Assembly: GCA_035489435.1 (NCBI GenBank) | Contig: DATHKG010000123.1 | Strand: one strand, 5' to 3' | From: DATHKG01 sp035489435 | GTDB taxonomy: Bacteria; Bacteroidota; Bacteroidia; Chitinophagales; Chitinophagaceae | DNA: 64,000 nucleotides | Shown here: one piece after another, positions 35,641 to 43,299 of the stretch | Numbering within the stretch: the first letter of the stretch is position 1 | Layout of the letters: the number at the start of each line of letters is the position of its first letter | Made by a program: the position numbers and the translations under genes | Notes under the pieces: model-generated | What the model saw: only the letters and a program-made list of their open reading frames with translations | The model's database searches: none | Told to the model about the DNA's origin: nothing

Positions 35641-36303
35641 TGATAACTGGTTGGTTTATTTATGTTTTACAAATGGTCGCTTGATCAATAACTTCTAAAA
35701 CCTGCGAACGGTTCAAACTAAAGCACGCAACTCCTGGTGAACAATGGCGTAAACAAACACTGATGCAAACGAAGATTGATGCCAACAAACTTGATTCTAA
35801 CAAAGATCGCAACATGTCACTCAACTCCAGAAACCAGAACATTAGCTCAAAAAATGATCTGGTTCACTAATAAAATGAATGGCCGAGAATTGATTGAAGT
35901 CTACGAATGATTTGATGATACTGGCATTGAATCTAAATTTGAAACCCGCAAAGGTGGACTAGTAAGATTAGTTAAGATGGTCGCATATTTCCCCAAATGG
36001 ATGAGCTAGTTGGGAGCGGGATGGTGCTTTTGTTGGGCCTTCGTACCGTGTTTAGAGTTACTGAAGTTGATCAGGGCCCAATACCAACTACCACCTGATG
36101 AATTCTTAAAAAAGCCGATCAAGGCAACAAAAGATGACCGGAGACAACAGCAACAACTAGCATGAACAATGAAACTAACCACGGGACACAGCCAAACAAA
36201 AGCACCATCACGCTCCCAACGGTGCGAAGGAATGAAACAAAACTGTTGCATAATAGTGCTCGTCAAGTGTACAGATCAAGTCTCATATAATAAAACATCA
36301 CTA
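35641..36303. other. Gene-free 0.7-kb region, possibly a decayed insertion or repeat debris
   Basis: No reading frame here shows convincing coding character. The first part (about 35700-35850) is dominated by degenerate repeats of AACAAA- and GATTGATG-like sequence. On the plus strand two broken frames look weakly protein-like (KLKHATPGEQWRK near 35730; a frame with ELIEVYE then a stop, then SKFETRKGGLVRLV, at 35880-36010). The second part holds a 212-bp inverted-repeat element (36009-36220). A GGTTCAAAC at 35710 resembles a tRNA T-loop but no tRNA can be folded around it. Confidence 0.55.
36009..36220. repeat. 212-bp element with 26-bp inverted ends (MITE-like)
   Basis: GTTGGGAGCG opens the left arm (36009-36034), and the right arm (36195-36220) is its reverse complement with a single mismatch over 26 bp; weaker similarity extends inward to about 48 bp. 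A second short pair, CCTTCGTACCG (36038-36048) and CGGTGCGAAGG (36220-36230), can also pair. There is no transposase frame inside and no visible target-site duplication. Confidence 0.6.
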
Positions 36304-37101
36304 CTAACGCACACTAATAAGCGAACTAAGCGGATGCCGGCGACCATTGAAACCAATCATATCTACCTTAACGCTCCCTACTGAAATCGGACTTTCGATT
36401 CTGACGGGAACATGGTTGGGATCATCACTTACCCAAACGGTCATTTTCTCACCCCCTTCAAAGATAGTTCCCTTAACAAGCAGGGGCTTGAATTTTATAG
36501 CGCGAAACTTTCCATACTTGGTCTTAATGGTTTCTTTACCGATATAGCGGATATACATGTTGAAGATCTCTTTATCGAGGAACATTTGAAAAGGGATCTT
36601 ATCTCCGGGTTTGTATTTGCTAAAATCGATATTCCGTGCATACATTATAGCACTAAGTACGTCCTGAATACAGGCAGGAATTTGAAAAACCCCGGCATTG
36701 GTAATAGCCGTGTTGGTATTTTTATTAAAAGTAACTTCTTCATACTTTTTATATCCACCTTCATCAATATTGCGGATAAATTTATAGGGTTGAAGAGTTG
36801 CAGTATCTATATAGGTCTCATAGCGATCCCTCACACGAAAAAATTTATCGTAAAACGGATAGGTCTTTCCTTCGCCAACTACATGGTAAACAGGTTTCCT
36901 GTTTAGCATTTCCAATGTTGTTTTAAATGTCGCCTCACCCGCACCGATATTAGCGGCGGATAGGCTATAAAATACCTTAAACGTTATTGTTTCGCCAACC
37001 CCAAATGCCGTATTGCGTAGTTCACAAAAACCATTTTGCGCCGCGAGCGGAAAATTAAGTATTGAAAGGAAAACAATCGAAACCGTTTTTAATACATTCA
37101 T
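36304..37101 (-). CDS. DUF3108 domain-containing secreted protein
   Basis: The ATG at 37099-37101 gives 265 residues; a TTG three codons upstream is in frame but less likely. A signal peptide spans about residues 1-19 (VLKTVSIVFLSILNFPLAAQ). The remainder is the beta-rich DUF3108 fold, with VGETITFKVFYS, AGEATFKT and KMTVWVSDDPNHVPVR near the end. DUF3108 proteins are periplasmic or outer-membrane associated, with a LolA/LppX-like fold suspected. The flippase-like gene is upstream in the same direction, 59 bp away. Confidence 0.88.
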   Translation of the reverse strand: MNVLKTVSIVFLSILNFPLAAQNGFCELRNTAFGVGETITFKVFYSLSAANIGAGEATFKTTLEMLNRKPVYHVVGEGKTYPFYDKFFRVRDRYETYIDTATLQPYKFIRNIDEGGYKKYEEVTFNKNTNTAITNAGVFQIPACIQDVLSAIMYARNIDFSKYKPGDKIPFQMFLDKEIFNMYIRYIGKETIKTKYGKFRAIKFKPLLVKGTIFEGGEKMTVWVSDDPNHVPVRIESPISVGSVKVDMIGFNGRRHPLSSLISVR

Positions 37102-37160
37102 TAACAACAATATTCTGTAAAAAAATTGAAAGTTCGTCTACAAAAAGGATGAACTGATTA

Positions 37161-38210
37161 TTATCTGTCTGTATTGTCTTGCCTCGACTGATAATTGCTG
37201 ATTCTGATCCCTAAAATTAACAAACTGCCGATCAATGCAGGGATAACCAGGTTGATTAACCATATACTCAAAGAGGTCGCCAGAATCCCAGCGACATTAC
37301 TGCTAAAAAACTGTACCAATTCTATACTTGCCTTAGCCCGGATCCCCAAATCTGTCAGAAAAGCGACTGTTGGCGCAATTGCGAGTACAATAAACATCAC
37401 ACTGATTACCCAGAAGCATTGCCACCAATCAACGTTTACTTCGAAGACATCAAATAAAAAATAATATTGAAACAGGAAAACAATATACCTCGCAAGAGAT
37501 AATAACAATATCCTTGTGAGAACGGTTGTGTTAAACTCATCCAAAACTTTAACATATCGAACAAATCTTTCAATAAAAGATATCTTCTCAAGACCTCTGA
37601 CAAGCCAACCCAGGCGGAAATAAAATACTGCCAGTATAATTCCTGCTGTCATTGAAACATAGAGCACAAGTTGAAGCCAGAACAGAACCGAACCGGAGCC
37701 AGGCACTTGCTCACTAATATGCTCCTTCATAAATATCAACCCAAAAACTCCGGCAATGATCGTTACAAGTAGTTGTGCCATGCTACAAACAATGGTAAGA
37801 GAGATGGCCTGTAAGCGCTTGCCTTCAGGAATAAAAAGTATTCGTCCAAAATATTCACCTATACGGTTTGGTGTAAAAAAGGCCATTGTAGTACCGGTGA
37901 AGACGGCCTTGAAGGATTGAAGAAAAGAGATATTGCTAAGACTTCGCAGGGAAAGTTGCCATTTTCGCGCTTCGATTCCCCAATTGAAAAACATAAGCAA
38001 AAACACCAGGCACATTTTCTTTAGTCCGTCTCCTGTTAATGAAGTTGAGATCTGCCTGAATGACTGTTCCCAGCTTGGCTGGTTTTGTACCTGGTGATAT
38101 ATGGAAAACGCTAGAATGCAAAAGACCAGGGGACCCAGAACATACTTGATTATTAATTTGATATTTTTGCTCAGTTTTGCCAATTGTGCCGCAAAATAAA
38201 GCAAGTTCAT
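37161..38210 (-). CDS. Flippase-like integral membrane protein (LPG synthase TM-region family)
   Basis: The 349-residue protein has eight or so hydrophobic helices and belongs to the UPF0104/lysylphosphatidylglycerol-synthase transmembrane family (GTTMAFFTPNRIGEYFGR is characteristic). Members move lipids or glycolipids across membranes; the catalytic aminoacyl transferase half of MprF is absent here. It is divergent from ruvC, with only 38 bp between the starts. It may be co-transcribed with the DUF3108 gene. Confidence 0.88.
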   Translation of the reverse strand: MNLLYFAAQLAKLSKNIKLIIKYVLGPLVFCILAFSIYHQVQNQPSWEQSFRQISTSLTGDGLKKMCLVFLLMFFNWGIEARKWQLSLRSLSNISFLQSFKAVFTGTTMAFFTPNRIGEYFGRILFIPEGKRLQAISLTIVCSMAQLLVTIIAGVFGLIFMKEHISEQVPGSGSVLFWLQLVLYVSMTAGIILAVFYFRLGWLVRGLEKISFIERFVRYVKVLDEFNTTVLTRILLLSLARYIVFLFQYYFLFDVFEVNVDWWQCFWVISVMFIVLAIAPTVAFLTDLGIRAKASIELVQFFSSNVAGILATSLSIWLINLVIPALIGSLLILGIRISNYQSRQDNTDR

Positions 38211-38235
38211 TCAAGGTCACAACAGTCATTAAAAT

Positions 38236-38241
38236 AAGGAG
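38236..38241 (+). promoter_or_regulatory. Strong ribosome-binding site that fixes the ruvC start
   Basis: AAGGAG lies 7 nt before a TTG at 38249. Such clear Shine-Dalgarno sequences are unusual in this genome, and this one supports TTG as the start codon. Confidence 0.75.
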
Positions 38242-38248
38242 TATTATT

Positions 38249-38812
38249 TTGGAAAAACCTGCTAAAGTTATATTAGGTATAGATCCGGGCACCGTGGTGA
38301 TGGGTTATGGCATCATTTCCATAACCAATAGTAAGCCGGCTTTGCTTGAAATGAGCATAATGAAATTAAGTGCTAAGCTGGATCAATACCAGCGTCTGCA
38401 GGCTATTCATCATAAAGTAACAGAACTGATATCCAGATTCCATCCTGATTGTTTTGCTATTGAAGCGCCATTTTTTGGAAAGAATGTACAGAGTATGCTG
38501 AAGCTAGGGCGGGCCCAGGGCGTTGCTATAGCCGCAGCAATATCAGCAGGACTGGAAGTATCTGAATATTCCCCGAAGAAAGTAAAGCAATCCATAACTG
38601 GCAATGGAAACGCAGATAAGGACCAGGTTTGGAAAATGCTGCAACATATTATGCAATTACAACATGCCGACCTCAAATATCTTGACTCTTCAGATGCATT
38701 GGCAGTAGCAGTTTGCCATCATTTCCAGGACAATCCTTTAATGAAGAAGAGTAACAGCAAAATAAAAAACTGGGAAGACTTTGCAACAAAGAATCCGGGC
38801 AGAGTACGTTAG
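38249..38812 (+). CDS. ruvC: Holliday junction resolvase RuvC, TTG start
   Basis: RuvC cuts Holliday junctions. The frame is open further upstream but has no ATG; the TTG at 38249 with AAGGAG in front gives 187 residues and the proper N-terminus before VILGIDPGT (catalytic Asp). Other catalytic acids are in AIEAPFFGKNVQS and in the final DSSDALAVAVCHH. The gene starts opposite the flippase-like gene. Its stop is followed by the heptad inverted repeat of locus 5. Confidence 0.94.
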   Translation: MEKPAKVILGIDPGTVVMGYGIISITNSKPALLEMSIMKLSAKLDQYQRLQAIHHKVTELISRFHPDCFAIEAPFFGKNVQSMLKLGRAQGVAIAAAISAGLEVSEYSPKKVKQSITGNGNADKDQVWKMLQHIMQLQHADLKYLDSSDALAVAVCHHFQDNPLMKKSNSKIKNWEDFATKNPGRVR

Positions 38813-38817
38813 GAACA

Positions 38818-38956
38818 GTTATGAGTGATGAGTGGTGAGTGGTGAGTGGTGAGTGAGTTATGAGTGAAATATTAGTTATGAGTGAAGTGTCAACACCACA
38901 TTCCTAACCCGATAATTCGTCACTCACTCATAACTCATCACTCATAACTCATAACT
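38818..38956. repeat. Heptad inverted repeat, locus 5 (ruvC / HIT gene)
   Basis: The left arm 38818-38833 is the exact reverse complement of 38933-38948 (16 bp). Several GTGAGTG heptads in a row follow the left arm (about 38833-38865). It lies between convergent ruvC and the HIT gene, with no ordinary terminator. Confidence 0.9.
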
Positions 38957-38968
38957 CTCTTAAAGTGG

Positions 38969-39358
38969 CTATAAATTTGAAATAATTTTCTCCTGAGCTG
39001 TCTTCATTTGCTCTTTAGAAGGATTGATCTTTGGCCTGGTGAAATTGAGATCATCAGCCGAATTGATTGGTACAAGGTGAAGATGAGTATGGGGCACCTC
39101 GAGGCCAATTACGCTTATTCCACACCGTTTGCAATCAAACGATTTCTCGATCGCCTTTGCAATTGGTTTAGAAAAAACCAGCAGTTCCGAAAGGTATTCA
39201 TCATCCAGGTCAAATAACTTATCAGTTTCGGTTTTTGGCACAACCAATGTGTGTCCGGGAACCAACGGTGAAATGTCCAGGAATGCAAAGAATCGCTCAT
39301 TCTCTGCAATTTTATATGAAGGGATCTCGCCTGATATAATTTTTGAAAAAAGACTCAT
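38969..39358 (-). CDS. HIT family nucleotide-binding protein
   Basis: HIT proteins hydrolyse or transfer nucleotidyl groups, for example from AMP-lysine or dinucleoside polyphosphates. The 129-residue protein has the HIT signature HTHLHLVPI near residue 91 and the earlier FAFLDISPLVPGHTLVVPK. Length is typical. It lies between greA and ruvC; a 17-bp repeat array separates it from greA. Confidence 0.94.
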   Translation of the reverse strand: MSLFSKIISGEIPSYKIAENERFFAFLDISPLVPGHTLVVPKTETDKLFDLDDEYLSELLVFSKPIAKAIEKSFDCKRCGISVIGLEVPHTHLHLVPINSADDLNFTRPKINPSKEQMKTAQEKIISNL

Positions 39359-39375
39359 GATTTGAAATCATTTTA

Positions 39376-39480
39376 CAGATAGTACCGGTTTATAGGTAGC
39401 TCCGGTTTACAAGTAGCTCCAGTTTACAAGCAGCACCGGTTTACAGGTAGTACCCGGTTTACAGGTAATACCTGGGTTTA
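39376..39480. repeat. Stop-codon-anchored tandem repeat: 17-bp unit, six copies, at the greA 3' end
   Basis: Units begin at 39376, 39393, 39410, 39427, 39444 and 39462; the last two are 18 and 19 bp. The core is CAGGTAGTACCGGTTTA. The final TTTA of the sixth unit overlaps the greA stop codon at 39478-39480. Repeats fill the whole gap to the HIT gene. Confidence 0.93.
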
Positions 39481-39951
39481 AACGAAAATGTCTTCAATTT
39501 TAAATTTCAACATTCCCGCAGGCACCTCTACGTCTACCACATCTCCGGCTTCTTTGCCAAGCAGACCCTGCCCTATTGGTGAAGTGATAGATATCTTTGA
39601 TTGCTTCAGATCGGCTTCCATTTCTGAAACAATCTGGTAAGTAACCTGTTTTTTTGTCTTCATATTGGTGATTTTCACCTTGGTCATGATAGAAACCTTG
39701 CTTGTATCTACATTCTCAGCAATCAACACCCTGGCGATGGCATAATCGGCTTCCATTTTTTTGATTCTTGCTTCGAGCATTCCCTGGGATTCTTTTGCCG
39801 CATCATACTCTGCATTTTCTTTAAGATCTCCCTTTTCGCGGGCCTCTGCTATGGCAGCAGCAGCGGCCGGACGAGCCACTGTTCGCATCCTTGTGAGCTC
39901 CTCCTTCATTTGTTCAAGTGTTTCTTTTGAGACGTACAAAACACTGCTCAT
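39478..39951 (-). CDS. greA: Transcription elongation factor GreA
   Basis: GreA rescues backtracked RNA polymerase by stimulating transcript cleavage. The 157-residue protein has the N-terminal coiled coil with the two conserved acids in REKGDLKENAEYDAAKE and the C-terminal FKBP-like domain with SITSPIGQGLLGKEAGD. Length is typical. A strong Shine-Dalgarno sequence (AAGGAGGT) precedes the ATG. The 3' end overlaps a 17-bp tandem repeat array. Confidence 0.97.
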   Translation of the reverse strand: MSSVLYVSKETLEQMKEELTRMRTVARPAAAAAIAEAREKGDLKENAEYDAAKESQGMLEARIKKMEADYAIARVLIAENVDTSKVSIMTKVKITNMKTKKQVTYQIVSEMEADLKQSKISITSPIGQGLLGKEAGDVVDVEVPAGMLKFKIEDIFV

Positions 39952-39955
39952 GTTA

Positions 39956-39963
39956 ACCTCCTT
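39956..39963 (-). promoter_or_regulatory. Strong Shine-Dalgarno for greA
   Basis: On the minus strand AAGGAGGT is followed by TAAC and the ATG at 39951. It is a near-perfect match to the anti-SD and rare in this window. Confidence 0.8.
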
Positions 39964-40016
39964 GGTTTTACGGCAGAGTTTACCTGTAGATTATAATGGC
40001 AAGCTCTCCCGGTATT

Positions 40017-40055
40017 AAAAAAAAAGAACAACGCCCCAGTTTAGCTGAAGCGTTG
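40017..40055 (-). terminator. Intrinsic terminator after the 2-hydroxyacid dehydrogenase gene
   Basis: CAACGC (minus strand, 40055-40050) pairs with GCGTTG (40034-40029), with an inner CAG/CTG stem, and is followed on the minus strand by a run of T (plus-strand A run at 40017-40025). Confidence 0.85.
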
Positions 40056-40163
40056 CATTATTTGTTGAAGACAAAAATAGCCTTTTTTTTCGAATTACAA
40101 GTCAATGAAATATTAAAAAATTAAGCACTGCCCCGGGAAAAATCAGGTGTAATTCCCCAAAAA

Positions 40164-41090
40164 TCAATTAATTCCCAATTTTCTCAGAACAACCTCCGCC
40201 ATTTTGTAAAAAGCCTCATGGCTATATCCCGCAATATGTGGGGTAATCACTACAGATTGGTTAGCCAGCAATCGGTCCAACTGCTCCTTTTCGGTTGCTG
40301 AATAGGTTTCAAGCTTTTCATTTTCCAGGACATCGAGTACCGCCCCGGAGATCTTATTGGTTTCCAAAGCACGGATTATGGCCCCGGTTTCATGCACTTT
40401 GCCCCTGCAGGTATTCAGGAAAACGGGGCACTGTTGCAGGCTGCCAAAAAAAGCATCGTTGGCATAATGGAAAGTTTCGTCGGTGAGTGGCAGATGAAAA
40501 CTGACCACATCCGCATACCGGGCTATCTGTTCGGGATTGGCTTCCCTTACATAACCACTCGCAAAACCGAATTTATATTTATCGTGGGCCAGTACCGTTA
40601 CATTAAAAGGGGCCAGTAAGCTGGCAAAAGCACTCCCGGTATGTCCATAGCCTATTATTCCTACCGTTTTACCCGAAAGTTCGGTACCCCTGTTTGCTGC
40701 CCTGATCCATTTGCCTTCCCGGATCTCAAGATTACTGCTGTTTATCTTATTCAGAATATTCAGTAACAGCCCGAGTGCATGCTCACCCACCGCCAGGCAA
40801 TTGCCTTCGGGACTGCTAACACAGGTGATGCCTTTTTGCTCTGCATAAACAGTATCGATTAATTCCATACCGCTTCCGAGCCGACCGATCCACTTTAAAT
40901 GTGGTGCCTTATCAATCACATTTTTATCTATCCGCAACCTGGTAGTCACAATCAGGCCCGTGGCATCTTTTATCTCATTTTCAAGTTCGTTGTAAGTGAT
41001 TGAATGATTTACAATAACCGTAAACCCTTTTTCTGTCAGTTTATTTTCGAGGTATGGATGAGAACTTGCTGTAATAATTACTTTTTGCAC
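40164..41090 (-). CDS. D-isomer-specific 2-hydroxyacid dehydrogenase family protein
   Basis: The 308-residue NAD-dependent enzyme has the Rossmann motif GIIGYGHTGSAFASL (about 145-159), the Arg-containing LNTCRGKVHE (about 225) and the catalytic His in ITPHIAGYSHEA near the end. The family includes phosphoglycerate and glyoxylate/hydroxypyruvate reductases; the substrate is not evident. It begins with GTG (41088-41090), only 3 bp after the second ksgA-derived repeat unit, and is probably in one operon with ksgA. Confidence 0.88.
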   Translation of the reverse strand: MQKVIITASSHPYLENKLTEKGFTVIVNHSITYNELENEIKDATGLIVTTRLRIDKNVIDKAPHLKWIGRLGSGMELIDTVYAEQKGITCVSSPEGNCLAVGEHALGLLLNILNKINSSNLEIREGKWIRAANRGTELSGKTVGIIGYGHTGSAFASLLAPFNVTVLAHDKYKFGFASGYVREANPEQIARYADVVSFHLPLTDETFHYANDAFFGSLQQCPVFLNTCRGKVHETGAIIRALETNKISGAVLDVLENEKLETYSATEKEQLDRLLANQSVVITPHIAGYSHEAFYKMAEVVLRKLGIN

Positions 41091-41093
41091 CTA

Positions 41094-41123
41094 TTATTTC
41101 ATTTTAAATTATTTCATTTTGAA
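41094..41123. repeat. Stop-codon-anchored duplication: 15-bp unit, two copies, at the ksgA 3' end
   Basis: On the minus strand TTCAAAATGAAATAA (codons F K M K stop) is immediately followed by TTTAAAATGAAATAA, the same codons and stop again. The duplication ends 3 bp before the GTG of the next gene. Confidence 0.92.
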
Positions 41124-41861
41124 AGTTAATGCCGCAAAATCAGCCACGCTGAGTTGTTCGGCCCGCTTATCGAAAAGTGGGTCAGCCAATATTTCAGGGG
41201 CAAATAACGCCTTCACAGCGTTCCGGAGCGTCTTACGGCGTTGGCTAAACGCAGTTTTAACCAGCACAAAAAACGCACGCTGCGATTTCATAGGTACCGT
41301 TTCTTCCAGGGGCACAAGCCTGATTACTGCGCTTTTTACTTTTGGTGGCGGGGTAAAACTATTTTCATCTACTTCAAACAAATATTCGACAGTATAGAAG
41401 CCCTGCATAAGCACACTGGTAACCCCATAAACTTTTGAACCCGGACCCGAAGCAATACGCTGAGCCACTTCTTTCTGAAACATGCCGATTACACATTCAA
41501 CATTTTCCTTCCAGTCCATCACCTTAAAAAGGATTTGCGAGGATATGTTATAAGGGAAGTTCCCGATTACAGTAAAGGGAGCCTCAAACGGCTGATCAAT
41601 GTCCAGGAAGCTGTCATGAATAATTTTTCCTTTCAGCTGCGGATAAGTCTTCTCGAGCCATTGCACTTTTTCATCATCAATTTCAACACATTTAAGATCA
41701 ATTCCGGGAATTTCAAGAAGATATTTTGTCAGTGCCGCGCCACCGGGCCCAACTTCCACAAGGCGCTCAAAACGTTTTTCGAGCAGGGTCTGCACAATTT
41801 TCCTGCTGATGTTTTCATCTTTCAGAAAATGCTGACCAAGTGATTTTTTTAATGTATACAT
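41109..41861 (-). CDS. rsmA: 16S rRNA (adenine1518/1519-N6) dimethyltransferase
   Basis: RsmA/KsgA dimethylates two adjacent adenines near the 3' end of 16S rRNA late in 30S assembly. The 250-residue protein has the SAM-binding motif LVEVGPGGAALTKYL (about 36-50), the acid in VEIDDEKV and the catalytic NFPYNISSQI (about 99-108). The C-terminal helical domain has the expected FSQRRKTLRNAVKAL. A good -7 box is 12 bp upstream of its ATG. The last four codons and stop are duplicated after the gene. Confidence 0.97.
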   Translation of the reverse strand: MYTLKKSLGQHFLKDENISRKIVQTLLEKRFERLVEVGPGGAALTKYLLEIPGIDLKCVEIDDEKVQWLEKTYPQLKGKIIHDSFLDIDQPFEAPFTVIGNFPYNISSQILFKVMDWKENVECVIGMFQKEVAQRIASGPGSKVYGVTSVLMQGFYTVEYLFEVDENSFTPPPKVKSAVIRLVPLEETVPMKSQRAFFVLVKTAFSQRRKTLRNAVKALFAPEILADPLFDKRAEQLSVADFAALTFKMK

Positions 41862-41873
41862 AGTTTAAGATGG

Positions 41874-41881
41874 CAAAAATA
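41874..41881 (-). promoter_or_regulatory. Bacteroidota promoter for rsmA
   Basis: The minus strand reads TATTTTTG at this position with a TTTG at 41907-41904, 22 nt upstream, close to the usual -33/-7 spacing. The ATG is 12 nt downstream. Confidence 0.55.
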
Positions 41882-41957
41882 CCGATTATCATCTGCGTTT
41901 CCTCAAATGCCATGTTTACCTATAAGTGCCGTATCTTAGCAACCCGAAATAAACATC

Positions 41958-43061
41958 ATGAATCCTCAACATCAAAGGCCTGTTATAGGTATTTCTATAG
42001 GTGATCTGAATGGCATAGGCCCTGAAATAGTGATAAAAGCTTTCTCAGATGCCCGGATGCTGGAGATATGCACGCCTGTGATCTTTGCTTCCAATAAACT
42101 GATAAATTTTTACCGCAAATCTGTACCGGAAGTAAATCTCAATTACCAGATCATTAAAGATTTTACCAAAATAAGTCATAAGCAAATTCACATCTTCCAG
42201 GTCTGGGAAGAAGAAATTGCCATCACTCCCGGTCAACTTACTGAAACAGGGGGAAAATATGCAGTTAAGTCACTGGTTGCTGCAGTCCAGGCGTTGAAAG
42301 AAAACAAGATCCAGGGTTTGGTAACGGCACCTATACATAAAAAAAATACGCAGTCAACCGAATTTGACTTCACCGGCCATACTCCTTACCTGAAACATAT
42401 GTATGGAGTAAACGATGTAGCGATGTTGATGACTTCACAGAATTTCAGGATAGCACTTTTAACCGAACATATACCAATCAGCGAAGTTGCAAAACACATA
42501 ACCAGGGAAGCCATAATTTCAAAACTGAACCTGGTTAATCAGTCATTGATCAAGGACTTTGGGATTGATAAACCAAAGATTGCCGTACTTGGACTTAATC
42601 CACATGCGGGTGATGAAGGTTTGATCGGAAGAGAAGAAGAAGATATTATCAAGCCTGCTATCAAGGAAGCGAAACACAGTATGCTGGTGATGGGACCATA
42701 CAGCGCCGATGCATTTTTTGCCCGCGGTCATCATGAAAAATTTGACGCGGTACTTGCCATGTATCATGACCAGGGATTAATTCCATTCAAATCATTTGCT
42801 ATTGGTGAAGGCGTAAATTTCACTGCCGGTATCGATGGTATCAGAACATCTCCTGACCATGGTACTGCCCATGACATTGCCGGAAAAAACAAAGCAGATG
42901 CATCCTCATTTATCACTGCTGTTTATGAGTGCATAGATATCATCAACCGCAGGCAGGAGTATGCAGACAATCGACGCAACCCGTTAAAAAAGATGACCTC
43001 GGTAATACTTGCTAATGCGGTAGATGAAGCGATTGCGGAGAATAACGACAGTTCAATCTAG
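41958..43061 (+). CDS. pdxA: 4-hydroxythreonine-4-phosphate dehydrogenase
   Basis: PdxA oxidises 4-phosphohydroxy-L-threonine in the DXP-dependent pathway to pyridoxal phosphate. The 367-residue protein has GISIGDLNGIGPEI at the N-terminus, TGHTPYL (metal-binding His), NPHAGDEGLIG and MYHDQGLIPFK, all diagnostic. Length is slightly above E. coli PdxA. The stop codon is immediately followed by heptad array GTGAGTG units. Confidence 0.96.
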   Translation: MNPQHQRPVIGISIGDLNGIGPEIVIKAFSDARMLEICTPVIFASNKLINFYRKSVPEVNLNYQIIKDFTKISHKQIHIFQVWEEEIAITPGQLTETGGKYAVKSLVAAVQALKENKIQGLVTAPIHKKNTQSTEFDFTGHTPYLKHMYGVNDVAMLMTSQNFRIALLTEHIPISEVAKHITREAIISKLNLVNQSLIKDFGIDKPKIAVLGLNPHAGDEGLIGREEEDIIKPAIKEAKHSMLVMGPYSADAFFARGHHEKFDAVLAMYHDQGLIPFKSFAIGEGVNFTAGIDGIRTSPDHGTAHDIAGKNKADASSFITAVYECIDIINRRQEYADNRRNPLKKMTSVILANAVDEAIAENNDSSI

Positions 43062-43299
43062 TGGTGAGTGGTGAGTGGTAAGTGGTGAGTGGTAAGTGGT
43101 GAGTGATTTAGTGGTGAGTGATTTAGTTATAAGTGATTTAGTTATGAGTGATGAAATTCTTTCATATTTATAGTCTCTCGTAAGCACATACTTCAAGACA
43201 TATAACCCGTAACTCACTCATAACTCACAAACTCATCACTCACTCATAATTCATCACTCATAACTCATAACTCCTATCACATAATTCCTATCACATAAC
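43062..43299. repeat. Heptad inverted repeat, locus 6 (pdxA / LolA-like gene)
   Basis: GTGAGTG and GTAAGTG heptads start right at the pdxA stop. GTTATGAGTGATGAA (43141-43155) is the exact reverse complement of 43250-43264. A 14-bp direct repeat, CCTATCACATAA, follows (43273 and 43287) and ends at the LolA-like stop. The arrays fill the entire 237-bp gap. Confidence 0.9.

Noticed and set aside
35700..35720. tRNA-like T-loop (GGTTCAAAC)
   Set aside because: No acceptor stem, D-arm or anticodon arm can be folded around it.
36006..36384. Open frames on both strands near 36.0-36.4 kb
   Set aside because: The frames cover an inverted-repeat element and the antisense of DUF3108; composition is not coding-like.
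39376..39480. 17-bp repeats as plasmid-type iterons or an origin
   Set aside because: There is no replication initiator gene nearby and the units overlap the greA stop codon, as in other gene-end repeats of this window.
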